This document shows positions 24,128-44,883 of a DNA stretch of 64,000 nucleotides, in pieces (the stretch's first letter is position 1; each line of letters starts with the position of its first letter). Origin of the DNA: Wuchereria bancrofti (lineage: Eukaryota > Nematoda > Chromadorea > Rhabditida > Onchocercidae); assembly GCA_005281725.1 (NCBI GenBank), contig SSBO01000001.1:3084399-3148398 (forward strand), written 5' to 3'. The position numbers and the translations under genes were made by a program. The notes beneath the pieces were generated by a model, which saw only the letters and a list, made by a program, of their open reading frames with translations, was not told where the DNA came from and made no database searches.

Positions 24128-24830
24128 AGCACACTGATATGCAGAACTTGACTAATTATCTCGTCATATGTTCCAAGAATACAGAAATTAAAGTTGTAAA
24201 GATCTGCATGACTTACTCTATCGTCTCTGCTTCAGAGCAGATTTTCTTTTGGGAAAATCAGATTATCTCTCATCCAATTGGTATTATCATGGATCCGACT
24301 CACAACACTGTTAACAGTGATGCTCTTCCACAGCATTATCTTCTCTTATTGCTAAATCTTCTGATAACAAACAGGGCTTACGTACAGACTTTTTTTCGAC
24401 AAATGCCTTTATGTGAGAAACACATAGTCGAGATTCACCTGATGTTAGCATTACCTTTTTTAAAGATTATTTTCAATTACAACTTTATGTGAAGCTTCGT
24501 GCATACCCAGAAGAGAAATCTACTCCCTATTATAATTTTCCCCTGATGAATACTTTGCTTTTCTCTATAATTTTATTTATTATTTTAAGCTGGTTACTAT
24601 TCGTACTCTCCATTTATTTTGTGTGAATAGATACATTACTGGAGCTTCAATTTTTGATGTAAAGTTGCAGTGTGTCAATAACTAAAAATTCCTCAAGACA
24701 GATGGAAACGGAAGAAAAATTTTTTCAATTCTGCAACTTCATTTATTTTGGGATTGTACTTAAGCACAACTCAACTGAACAAAAACAGATCAATAACGAA
24801 ATAAGAGGATAACAAACTGCGGTGCAGGCC
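24128..24830. other. Convergent intergenic region
   Basis: This separates the 3' ends of the SWEET gene (+) and mago (-). A 122-codon open frame at 24124-24492 overlaps the transporter's stop and has no recognisable features, so I take it as 3' UTR. Nothing else is visible. Confidence 0.5.
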
Positions 24831-26057
24831 TCAGATAGGTTTGATTTTGAAATGCATGCCAATTAAGGAGAAAACCAAACATTTGAGATCTTGAACGAGA
24901 TAGTAAAAGGATCTTAATCCTTCTGGATCCCTGCTTTTGTTTACGTCTGCCGCGGAACCAATCTTGCTGAAACACACTATTATAGGGCCCAGCAGTTTTT
25001 ACCACTAGTTAGATCTGACTTTATACAAGAACATTAAGAGATGTTTGCAGTATCAAGGGGTAGTAATCAGGTAATCGAATAATGTGTCCTAGTATGCGCT
25101 ACCATGACGACAATGAAGTTTCTTTGAGATACACAGCAGTCATGCGACTATATAAATTTTCAGTATCGAATAAGGTTTGATTTTGATATGTTTATACAAA
25201 ACTTTAATACCATTCAATATGCTAGAAATCACATCACTATGATCAAAAAATTAGCGAAATAATCAATACACTACTGGCAAGCGTAAAGAATGTACCTTGT
25301 AGTGAAAGATATATGTTCATCATTATGAAGAATTTCCAGTTCTTGTCTACCAATGCGGTCCGGTTCTGGCCAAGTTGCGTCATCCTCCTATAATTATTAT
25401 TTAAAATACTAAAACAAACATGAAGAACAGGACAAATAGATTATCCAGCAGTTTCCAAAGCAGATTTCACTAATATAAACACAAATAAATGAGAAAATCA
25501 CCTCTTCCTACAATAATTAGTCAAAAGTAGCTGCAAATTAAAATCATTTAAGATTCTGTTGCACTGAATTAGTCGGTAGTTCAATACCTAAACATAGACA
25601 ATGGCATGCAAACAGCTAAATATTTCCATTATACAATATGGTATGGGATTTACAGTGCATGATACAACAAATTTGCACATGCCAAAAGAAGGATATAGGA
25701 AATGAAAACGATTAAAAAAGTTGTTGAAAGCATCATATTTTGTGACAAGCACTGAGCAGAAGCTTGAAGCGAAGTAAAAATGTATGACGCATACCTTATA
25801 AGGATAGTTAGACAATAAGGAGCCTAGTATACCTGCATAATCTCCGAATCATCGATAATACGCTTTAGTTCTTCGAGCACGATTTTACCGACATATGCTT
25901 CTTTCCGGATCAACGTATCATTCTTGTACTGACTATTGTTTGCATACCGCATTTTGCCATCCGGACGGAATTCGAATTCTAGGAACTCATGACCGAACTT
26001 CCCTTTATGACCAACGTAGTAACGCAAGTAGAAATCATTCAGATTATCACCTGACAT
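24831..26057 (-). CDS. mag-1: Mago nashi, exon junction complex core subunit
   Basis: Four exons are not needed: three minus-strand exons, 26057-25833, 25387-25296 and 24966-24831, join in phase to give 150 residues, the normal length for Mago. The protein reads [20 protein letters not shown], then [85 protein letters not shown] and ends HFKIKPI, nearly identical to animal Mago throughout. Mago binds Y14 (RBM8A) and locks eIF4A3 on spliced mRNA; in C. elegans MAG-1 is involved in germline sex determination. The gene is divergent from YME1L (894 bases between starts) and convergent with the sugar transporter. The first exon starts MSGDNLND, with no alternative upstream start needed. Confidence 0.96.
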
Positions 26058-26951
26058 CCTAAAACATAACCTTTAGATAATGTTAAGCATAACCCCACCA
26101 CGCGCCTAGCTCCTCACCCCCAAGTACAACTGTAGCTTCTCTCTTTCACATCTGCTCTCCATGAAAATAGACGTACCAAGGGTGGGTGAGTAGAACAGGG
26201 TAGAAGAGTGACTCACAGTAAGACTCGCAATGTCGGGTAATGTTTTGAAGTTAAACAAACTGATTTTATTGTAGGTGGGGTGGACTATGCGATGAAATGA
26301 CAACAGGTAGCATACAGGTTTGCATACTGCATCAAAGTACGGTGTGGAAAGGGTGTGAGAATAGAAATATTTGGGATCATTAGAGGATGCATGTCACCAT
26401 GGGCTGGTTATTTGGACAACGATTCATAATCGAGTGGTAGCGTAGAAGAACAGACCTGTTAAGATGGGGGAGAGGGGACGTGACTACTTCAGTGAGTTTT
26501 CTTTTGGGTTTAATTTGACTGTCTTGTAATTCAAATTTTGTATTCACTTAAGTGGTATTTACAACAGTCTCAGATGCACTTGTTTGTAGAGGTATATATA
26601 ACATCTTTGGAGTAGTAAATTCAGCATTTTTCATTCTGGTTATTAATTGGCTCGATATACATATTGATCGGTATTTCTAATCTTTAAAATAAGAAAATTA
26701 TTTTAATTTGAAGTAAGAAATTATTAAAAGCTGTTATTATTTGGTTGCATGCCTGATAATCAATCATAGCAAAGGAAGTAGGAGGTACAAAACTGATATA
26801 CTGGTTGAAAGTATGCTTGGAGAACTTTTCTGTGAAACTTAAGTAATTATTGATGTCATTGTTGATTCTATTATCACTGATGTCTATGGCAGATCATAGT
26901 TGTCTCTGTTAGCAATTCTTATTCCTTATCAGTTTTGGAGACAATACTAGT
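26058..26951. other. Divergent promoter region, mago / YME1L
   Basis: The two starts face away from each other across this stretch, which presumably holds both promoters. Open frames seen here are short and unlike proteins. No distinct element was recognised. Confidence 0.5.
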
Positions 26952-31988
<5,037 letters not shown>

Positions 31989-34900
31989 TAGATAAATGCA
32001 GTCGCTAAATGACGTTTGTTAGTCAATTATAAGCAGTTTCACTTTAGCTTCCAACATATTTTATTCACACTTTTTATAGATTTGCACGCAGTTTTCCTTC
32101 AGCTTTTAACATATTTTACTCGCATTTTTTTAAACTCATACTTTTAGGTGATAATAATACATAAACATATCTGAATTGTTTCTTCACTTTCATCGGAATA
32201 ATTAGTCATTTAGATTACTGCATTCGAAAACACAATAACAAAGTGAAATTAGAATTGTTTAAACTCTCAACTTATTCAGAGTTTGTTAGATAAGAGAAAA
32301 GGACAGTAAGGAGGAGAGGATCGTACGGAGTATGTAAGTTATCTAACTTATCTTGAACATTTATGATATGTGTTGTAAACTGTTTGTATATAATTACCTG
32401 TTATTATCCTCTTCATTCTGTACTTTGTGAAGGCATCTTTGTTACTGATATATGTTCATAAGAATATTATTCAGTGCTAGAAAATTAATAAAAATAAGAA
32501 GTGATGAAATTACTAAATTAATTCTGTGATATATTGCTTAATTATGGTTCCAATGTGACTATTGCTATTGCGATCTGCTGATATGGGAATCAGAATTTGC
32601 ATTAAGAAGAATATGTCATAAGTGTTGTTCTAAGCATCAGTGAGCGGTAAGAATGTTGTGAAATAATGTATGACTACGTGCAAGATATGGTAGTGTTGAA
32701 AGCGTAATATTTCTTCCGGTGTGTCATCTTAAACAACGTCGATTATGAGAGGAGAATGGATAGTGGTCGCAGGCATAATAAACATTTTTATTTTTGGGAA
32801 AGTTCTATTGTGGTAACTCATTGTTGGAGTAGATGGGTGTTAATTTAAATGCTCAAGTTTGAGTTTATTGAATGCTTCAGTTCAGAAATTTGTTGCTGTG
32901 TCCTGAAGCGGAAGTTTTGGGGTGTTCAGCATCCGAGGAGCAACAATTCATGGGATAATTGAGAAGGTGTTTTAAAAGAGGAAATTTTTACGGAATTATG
33001 TTAAATAATATGTCCCGTGGACGTAATGGTATGAGTACAATCTCAATTCAATAAATTGTGCTAGGAAAAATTGGAGCTTGATGATTGATGACATAAAGCA
33101 AAAGATTCTTTCTATATTTTAATGCAAGTTGAACATGAAGAGATAATATGTACATGCAATGATGTTCAAGTTTCTCTCCCTCATAAAGATGATGACTGGT
33201 TACTAATCGTTTCATCTATACTCATTTCATTTAATTATAATTATTAGTACAGGTTATTAAGTATTTTCTATCTTCTTTACTATTCATTAAATTATTAAAC
33301 TGGACTTCATTCTATCTGGAAATGATGCTAGTTTCATTTATTATTACACTTTATTATTTGTTCGTCAAATTTGTTTTCCATTCTCTATTCAGCTTATGTA
33401 TATACTATTTCTTCGAAAAGTTTGTCAAACTCAACAATAAATGATTGATTTAATGATGTGAGATTACAAGTCAAATACTCTTGGGGAATATGTAAATGTT
33501 GTTTCCTTCTCGCCAAAGAGATTATTTCATTAGCATCCTTAAATTTCATACATCGTAATTAGCTATTTGAATTTGTTAAAAGTATGGAAAGGAAAAAAGC
33601 GTTGAAAACGTTTTGTTTAACTGATAGTAGGTAATAGATGTTAACGTGTCAAGCAAGTTTCGAGCTGTGGACTCTTCGTCTTACTTCTTTTATTGGAAAA
33701 AAATTTTGAAATTATTCTTTAAAACAATTCCAATATTTGCAACGTAACATTGGCTAAAACGGATTCATAAAATGGTGAAATGATCTTTATGATACAATTG
33801 TTCAAAATCAAGTGCTATTCTCAAATTATTTGTCTACATGGATTTAAAAAGCAAATTTTAAGGCGCATTATTGCCACACACTTTAAGAATAATTTATTAA
33901 TCATTATGGATGAGCTTCAGACTTTGACAACAGAAAAATTGAGTAAGGAGATGATATTCTTTTTTATAAGCAATAACAAATTTTGAGACAAAAGTTTTGA
34001 GAAAAAAGTATGGACGATGAAACAGTTCGTCCTGGAAAATGTGAGGCTACACTGTGCATAGTGAGCTGAGCAGGTGTTCTAATGAACTAACCGGACAATT
34101 ATCCTGAACAAATATACATGTTTATATGATGTGTTTTATGTCTCGGAAGTATGTACATATCTATCAGCAACCGGAATAGGAACAGAAAAAGGACGAGATA
34201 GAATATGCAAGTCAGTGTGCATGTTTATGACAGGCCTATGAGGTTTTATTGATTTTGAAAAGAGTGCGGAAGAGCGCTTATTGGAAAGATAAAAGAAAGG
34301 AGGATACCCGGAGAGTAGGGGAAAGGATAAGGTCCAATGCTATCTCTTCCCATCCATTCCTCTTATGAATTGAATTCTTCCTGGAGCATAATGCCTGATT
34401 CATGATAATTTATAAAACTTGATTGGTCGGTGACAGTTCATTCCCAACTAATATTTCCGGATATTCAATTGTACGATTACAAATGTAAACTCTTCAACTT
34501 CAATATCATCGAAAATAACAATGCATCATGTCTCGCGTTACTTCAGGTTAGCTTGTAATACACATATATGTGAGAAATTTCATTTAAACAAAATGTTCCA
34601 TTTAAGATTTAAAAAATCTTTTGGATTGTACAGAAATGTCTGTGCTCAGCGGAAAGTTTTGCAATTCCTATTCTGTTATTCTAAATAATGAATACCTGTT
34701 TCTTTAGCCTTTATCATTTCCAAATCATAATTAATTAACTGGGTTAACAAAGGAGCTTTCTACTCATGAAATAATTAGATATTAAAGATGATCCTACTGG
34801 GCGAATTTTTTTCGTACATTTTTTCTTCACCATAAAAAAATTGACGACACGGTTCGATTGATAGCATAACAATTCAAGCAAGTGGAGATGGACAAATAAG

Positions 34901-35853
34901 GAGTAAAAGTCCTAATATCACTAATTAAATATGACGAACTTATCATTCCATTATCAAAATGTACATCTGTAAACAGGAAGATGGATAAATTGGCTTACCT
35001 GCATTATTCCGATTCAGTTAGATGGGTGTATACTTACTTTATATTCCTGCCCTAGCAAGCCTAAACGCTAAGGGTTTTTTTACAAAATTGTTCTATCTCT
35101 GTTAACTAAGCAAATGATTTGAAATTAAAAAAATCTGATGTAATAATATTCGTGAAGTCTCAAGTTAATAAAGGATAGTAGCAAACCATTAAATTTTTGA
35201 ATGAGCTATACAAGCTTTAAAAAAAACAAAATAAGTCCATTTGCTTACCTTCAAAGTTTTACTCCGGTTAATTTAATCGGTATTTACTATTTAAGTAAAA
35301 TTATCACATGATGTTTCTATAAATGAACTATAGTGCACTTCTATTCCCTTAGCGCTCTTGGTAAACTCGTCACATTCTGTCTCATCTTAACAAGTATTGA
35401 AGGGAAGGTGTATTAGGCAAGTATTAGGAAATAATACTACGGATTGGAACCTTTGCTTCCGCTTTTCATTTCTAAATTTTTTTGTGGCAAAAAAGTTCGC
35501 TATTTCGTGTCAGAATTGAAAGACTGAAATAGAAGTTCTATAAAGCAGCACAGCGATAGTGGATTGAAATTAGTCAACTATAAGTAATTAGTTTTCACAG
35601 CTGAAGGCATTCAATTAATCTATTTAAATTACTGTTATGCTGTCACTTTCATAAAATGATGGATGGTGACCGCCTTTCCTATTTATTCATTTAGAAAATG
35701 GCTGAGTTTCCTTTCTTTTAAGAAATCTGTAAGTTTCAAACTGTAAACTGTAAGTTTGAATCTTAAATTTGAAAAGAAATGAAATTTCTGTATGTAGGAA
35801 TGATGACGAAATCGCCTGCACATTGAGAATTCAGCAGCGATTTCTGATTGTAT
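31989..35853. other. Intergenic stretch, 3.9 kb
   Basis: AT-rich, with only short unrelated open frames and no recognisable domain on either strand. The first few hundred bases are probably YME1L 3' UTR (AATAAAAATAA at about 32487). A promoter for the STK32-like kinase presumably lies near the right end. Confidence 0.45.
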
Positions 35854-38566
<2,713 letters not shown>

Positions 38567-41500
38567 AGTGTTAGAATATTCTGTCAAATGTTTTATACCG
38601 GGATTTCGCTATAAAATATTTGACAGAACATTCTAATTGATTCCAACTCGGAATAATTCGCAAGATAATTCTCTTATCGTCCTATCCATTATTATTATCA
38701 TTATCCTAACTAATATAAATAGAAATATTTGGAACACAAATTATGTTTTACTTGCAGATTATGTCGTAACAAAGAAAAAGTGCTGCTTTAAAGAAAAGTT
38801 CTGTGCTGCCCAGCTCAGTAGTATTTCAGCATTACTTATTATCCATCAAGTATCATCAGAGGTTGGTAGTTCTTAACTGTATCGTTTTCAGGAAGAAAGA
38901 AATCAACTGAAAGCACACAAATGAGTCCAAATTCACCAGATGCATTATGACCTCAAAGGAATGCATAGTACCTTCAACAAATTTGATTATGATATGCCTT
39001 TTCAGATTTTACAGCAGAAAAACATACAAGAGATTATATGATTAAGAATGTTCCGTTTTATATAGCGCTGGACTGTAGTGACTGAAGATACTGTATTTTT
39101 TATGGTGATTAATTTATTTTGATACTTTTCTTCAATCTCAAATACTCCTAAATATCTAATATATTACAATATTCGAACCACAACCCTTCCCAATTTGTCA
39201 TATTATACACACTGTAGGCCTGGATAACACTTTTGCATAGTAGATAATTTGGACTTTTTAAAACAGAGCAGTTATAATAAGTCTAATTTAACTTAGACTG
39301 TTTCTCCTACGAAAGAAGCGTTGAAAGAGTCGAAAAAAAAGCTAGCGATCTCGGAATCTTATTCCTTGACTGTAAGTTTTTAGCTCTAGAATTTTGAAGC
39401 CCTGTCGATAAAACTATCTTTTCAATAACTTAGCAAGTCACTGTATATATAAGTATAAATAAGTTACTCATGACGAGTAAAATCTACCAAAACTTATTAC
39501 AAGTTCCCTAAATATTACGCTTTGAAATTAAAAATAACAAACATTGAATTGTATTAACTTGTAAATAACGTTTGACAAATTTCTCTGCTAAAATTATGGA
39601 AAGTTTTAAGAGTTATTAATTAGTTCGTTAGCAAACATTTTTGCACGCTACAGCAGTAATTCCCGTTACTTTGCGTCATCTACAGCTTCTAAGATTTTTT
39701 CTTCCTTAGCAATCTTTCACTTTTTCAAGTTGTTAAGGAAGAAAACACAAATAATTCATTTCGTTCGACTTGTTTTTCAAGTTGCCGCAAACAGAAGTCT
39801 AAAAAGAGGTATACAATAGCATGATATCATATAAATGAAGGTAAAATTGTTCAGTATTGTTTAAAGCTAGCAATTCTGAATAGGCGAGCATACAAAAATT
39901 AATTCAAATGAACTGATGTATTCAGTATAGGAAACCCAACAACTATAGTTTGTTGAAATATAGGTGAAGTAATAATGTTGAAACATACACGAGAAAATCC
40001 CGCGTCATGAAAAAAATCCTGAAAAACAGAAATGAGGGAATTTTAAATTTGTCGAATATTTTATCATGTAAGAATCACCAGCACCATGAGATCATTCAGT
40101 CTAGTTGGATCACTACTAATAATCCATCGCTATTTCGGAACAAGCTTATGATTTTTATCGTTATACTGTTAATCGCTAAGGTTAGAAGCTGAATTACTGA
40201 AAAGTAATGGATAAATTTCAATTATTAAGTTCAGCTTAATTTTACATATTTTAATAAGCGTAGTATCACTAATAACAAAGAAAGCCGTCACACTGAGAGG
40301 AAATTATTCACAATAAACCAACGAATCAGTAAAATTAAATTAAATGTCAAGAAATAAAAAGTATTCTATCGTGAAAAAAGCAGCGAATATAACTGCACCA
40401 GTCCGATCCGTCCAATTCATCTACGAACTTTATTGCTCTTTAACACTTTATTATATAGTACCGCGACCAACATATCAAAAACAAAAAGAAAAGAATTAGG
40501 AAAAATTCATTCGCTAAAAATTCACATCAAGACTTGGAATTCCTGAAAATAATGGATCATCTCATTTACAAAAATTTAGATGAAATTTTCACCGTCTTCA
40601 ACCAGCTCAACGGCAACACATGATCTTTATGGACATCCATAAAAACCTGAAGTAGAGAAAACAAAATGTCATTAAAATTTGGTAGTAACAAACTGCGCAC
40701 TGAACGTATCTGAACGTTTGATGTCCCCCAGCTAAGGTACTTTTATAGATTGAAGTTAAAGACTTCATCGGAAACATTTTGCAATCATTTTTAGACGTTT
40801 TCTTAACTTTTTACTTCAGTCAGGCAATGAATTTATTACAATTCCAGAATCTGAACAAAAGTAAAGTCAATAAACTTTTCGTCCAAGTCTTTCCTTAATT
40901 CTACTTTGGAAAATCAGAGGTAAAGCATTAGTGATTCTACCAAATTTAGGCTTTCATTTTCGCTCGCAACCATTTTGGAACTTCTGAATAACAGGTATTA
41001 ATCCAAAAAAAAAAAGCCGCAGAAGCGTAATTTTTTTATGCCTGTTGTTAATTCACTGAGAAAATGATAAATTTGATAAATGAGTTTACTTCTCCCATAA
41101 ATAACGCAAATATAACGTGTATACACGTGTAGATTCCTTGCTGATACTTATATATTTCAGCTCATCTACACTTTTTCTAAGTAATGGAATGGAAATATAC
41201 TAACGGATACTAACGGATGACAGGTAGAGCAATCAGGAAAACCAGCTCATCCGCAGAAGTAGTCAAAACACAGGAAAAACTTTCAAGTATCATTGTAAAT
41301 TACCCAGCATCTTCCCTTCCTACCGGAACTTGTACTGGGAAGATTATGCATACTGAATAACTCAGCCGCTCTCCCTCTCCTCCATTATCAACTGTACCCT
41401 AAAAATCCACTTCCCACAACGGATAATTTTACTTCTCTTCCCGTGGATAATGCATAAACACACGCATACACATACATACATACATACACATACACATAAC

Positions 41501-42329
41501 ACGCACACACGCAGACACATATAGATACCCAGATACATACCCACACAGATGTACACATATACCCACACGAGAATTGCCTTCCCTTACCGATCTATAGGGG
41601 CAGGGCTCACCCCCGGGCAGAAAGGATTGCTTTCATACTTCCCTGTGGAGCAAGATAGATTGCTTGCCCGTCGTTGTAGTAGCGTTACCCAAACACCCAC
41701 CCATCCCTCTGTCCCTCATCTTCTAATTCCATTTGCATCTTCCCTTACATGCGTATATATTATAGCAGTGTGATGATGAGGGTTGCCTATATATTCCCAT
41801 GCTTTGTCTAGTTTAAAGCGTAAGGTCAAAAGTCATGCCTCGACCTCAGTCCTATTACTTTATTCCCCATTGTGCTTTATCGATGGATCATATCATTTCC
41901 CCAAAAAGTATCCGTGCTGTGGGGATTCGTAACTAAAATTATCCGATGAACGGTCACTACTGATTGTTCCATCTGCAAAATGATTATGTCACAGTGATAG
42001 TCGAGTGTGAATGGCCTAGTATTTGTGGATAGGGAAAGCAGTATGGGCCTAGGCATTGATTACTGATTCTTTCGAATGAGTTGTCATGAATAACAAATCT
42101 GCTATCCACATAACATACAAGAACCTTTCGTCCTGACCTATAACCCTTGAAAATAACTATTGCAATTTCATCGAAATACGCGATTGTCCTTCCTTATCAA
42201 ATGAGAAGCTATTATTATGCAGTAGAACCAAAAGATATGTACCGTATTATGAATGCAGTGAATACCGCAATGATAGGTACAAGAGGTCGAATAATTCCAG
42301 ATATGACCACATTCGCTTTCAGGTTTTGG
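38567..42329. other. Intergenic stretch with hairpin and CA/TA-rich simple repeat
   Basis: Immediately after the kinase stop codon lies an inverted repeat (38571-38597 with 38610-38636). At about 41458-41570 there is CA-rich simple sequence (ACATACATACATACACATAC and variants), whose complement yields a meaningless VCVCVC-type open frame. Elsewhere I see no conserved coding sequence. Confidence 0.5.
38571..38636 (+). repeat. Near-perfect hairpin after the kinase stop codon
   Basis: Two 27-base arms (TTAGAATATTCTGTCAAATG continuing TTTTATA, and its complement at 38610-38636) differ at two positions and enclose a 12-base loop, CCGGGATTTCGC. In a plus-strand RNA the stem would have one A-C mismatch and one G-U wobble. 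It begins five bases after the STK32-like stop codon. Its size resembles a microRNA precursor, but a 3' UTR structure or a small foldback insertion is equally possible. Confidence 0.85.
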
Positions 42330-44883
42330 ATGACTTCATTAAAGTCCTCAACTGTGAGGGATGAAGGGATCAGTACATCATCGCAATTGTTAACACCACT
42401 GATAGATTTCGGGGAACCAGAGGAAAAACGAACTCGACGTAAGCCAAATTTCACAGTGCAAGAGAGGATGCATCTTGCACAATCGTATGTGGAAAGCTAC
42501 GAAGAGTACAACCGGGTAAGTTATTTATGAGCTACTGCATTAGGGGTAGAATTACCTGGAGAATTTGCTTGTGCACTGCTTAACTATGGGGAACGGTAAG
42601 ACCTGCAAATATCAGTAACAGTGGTGGTGAAAAATTGAGTGGAATAAAAGGATCATAACTGCTGTTCCAGAGAAGACGGATATTCAATTAGATTAACAAT
42701 GCTAATAATGATCGAATAAAATATAGCCTTGTAATAACCTCTTTAATTATGGCCTACAAATGATGGAATAATAATGATATTTTTTAGGGTTTCACGCCTA
42801 CAACGAAAGGAGAAGCTAAAATTGGACGTCAACGTTTGCTTGAACGATGGGCTGCCGAGCTGTCCAGTTTTGGTATCGTTGAGCGGACGCCAGTTGAAGT
42901 TGAACAGAAGATAAGGTCATATATTTGCAATAAACTCTTCCGTTTTTCGATAGCAATAAATTCAATATTTATATCATTGCACACGATCGGATAGTACGAT
43001 GATAATGATATGGGTAACCCTGATGGATCTTTTGCTCATACCTTTTTCAGGAAGGTTTTTTTGTCTTGGCTTGAAAAATTTAGTACTTTGTTTTATTATT
43101 TTTAACATCGACAGCTTACCGCCTGCTACCATATATTTAATGTTAGGCTAGTACTGGTTGGCGACCAGCTTTTTCGTATATTGCTAGATGCACTGAGCAG
43201 TAAGATAGGGAAAATTAAGAATGTAAATATTTGCAGAGATTATATGAAAAAGATAGCAGCGAACCGAAAACGAGCAGTGAAAAGGGCTATGAGTCCCCCA
43301 TGTCAATTGATAAGTTCCGTTATTTCGGAAAGTTCTACAGTAGACGATTCAACAACAGATGATTCATTGACCGCATATGCTGGCTTCTTGCTAGAACAGC
43401 ACAGAGCAACTCAGAATGATTGCACTGAGTTAGTTGTTTTTCTTTCATTTTTCAAGCAATTTGATTCTATCAAGAAAAATATTATAAAGTCATGTGGCTT
43501 ATTAACAGTGAAAGGTCTTAGTCTGTGAAATAAACGGAAATATAACACTGAATTCAACTCTGTTTTATGATTTTAATGCTAAAGCGAAATGGTCTTGATA
43601 CATTTGTTTCTTCATACAAGACAGGACATATATTTTTTGGTTTGCAGTAAGGTTTTTGAAATCCTATAGAACTATTATTCATCATATGAACATAGATTAT
43701 TTCATATAGTGTACATCGATCTGATAATTTTTATCCTAGGTCAGTTCCAATGTGTTTATGAATGTTTGCAGAATTTTTCCGTTGCTGTTACTACTTTAAA
43801 TGAGTTTAAAAATGAAGTATTAATAGTAAATGAAATGCAGAGGGAAAAAAGATTAGTTTTTATTGAGTTCATAGCTTATTATAGTCACTATTAAAAAGCA
43901 ATTATTGATGATTAGTAATCATATCAGAATTTTATAATTTTACGAATTTAAATAAATCGAACCTGTTCGTTGTCATCACTTCATTTTGAACTTATTGCTG
44001 TATTATTCTGTTGGACAGAATGAAAGATTTGTTATTGAGAACCCGAAATATAACACATACGGTTAGATTTCTTTGCAGGAATTTTGAACCATTAGAACTT
44101 GTAAATAGTAGCTACGATGTCGAGGAAGCTAAACCAAGAACAAATAACACTTCACTTTTCTGTCTTGAATTAGCAAGCAATACGCGAAACGGCTGTCGCA
44201 AAAGGTATGTATTGTAAAGTTTGTTGGCGCACTTTTACATTTTCCAGTGGAGTTTTAAAAAACATCGAAATACACTATGTAAAGAGTATTCTGCCTTATA
44301 CTTTGTGAAATTCACTTGGATGAATGAAGAATAACTTAACTAGGCCAGTAATATACGAATCTTTACAAACAGAAATTTATCAGATAAGATACTATACAAA
44401 TTCTGTTATCTAAAGATGCAAAAGCGGATTTGAGACCAAGAAAGTAGTTAGTTAACAAATAATTATAATATGAGAAAACATTGACTTTCCAGGAAAATAT
44501 GCGATATGAGTTCTTTTCCTAATGAAAAAGAGCAACCGCTGGAAATACTGGAAAGCAGTGATGAAGTTGTTCCTCCTTCATCAGAGATACGTAAGCAACA
44601 GATGGATTTTGGTCCCATTGATTTGGCACTGAAAACTGTATACATAGAAATCGCCAGGAAAGAACTTGAGAAGAAGACACTTGAAGTGGAAGCAATGAAG
44701 GTTAATTTGGAAATCAGAAAACTTGAACTGGAGGGGAAAAGGTATGATGTGGAAAAAAAACGCCTTGAATTGCAGAAACTACAAAGAGGTATTATTAGGG
44801 ATCCACTAACCAGTTCAAGAGAAAGTAGTGGAACTCCTGGAGGTACACCCATCACTGATCAATTTGATCCTGAAATTGAATAG
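42330..44883 (+). CDS. Myb/SANT-like DNA-binding protein with C-terminal coiled coil
   Basis: Firm exons are 42330-42515, 42788-42915, 43147 to about 43430, 44079-44204 and 44493-44883 (stop). A further exon starting at 43740 is likely, but I could not make its phase fit, so the middle is uncertain. From about residue 33, RTRRKPNFTVQERMHLAQSY and RLLERWAAELSSFG match the Myb/SANT-like (Myb_DNA-bind_5) type found in NAIF1, MSANTD3/4 and Zeste-like proteins. The last exon is acidic, then forms a long heptad-rich helix (IARKELEKKTLEVEAMK, IRKLELEGKRYDVEKKRLEL), a probable dimerising coiled coil, and ends SGTPGGTPITDQFDPEIE. This architecture suggests a sequence-specific nuclear regulator, possibly derived long ago from a transposase-linked domain (inference). 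The start at 42330 (MTSLKSS) follows a TTTCAG acceptor. Confidence 0.7.

Noticed and set aside
41362..41568. Val/Cys-rich minus-strand frame
   Set aside because: It is the translation of CA-rich simple repeats.
44463..44855. 130-codon minus-strand frame rich in serine
   Set aside because: It is antisense to the coiled-coil exon of the Myb/SANT-like gene.
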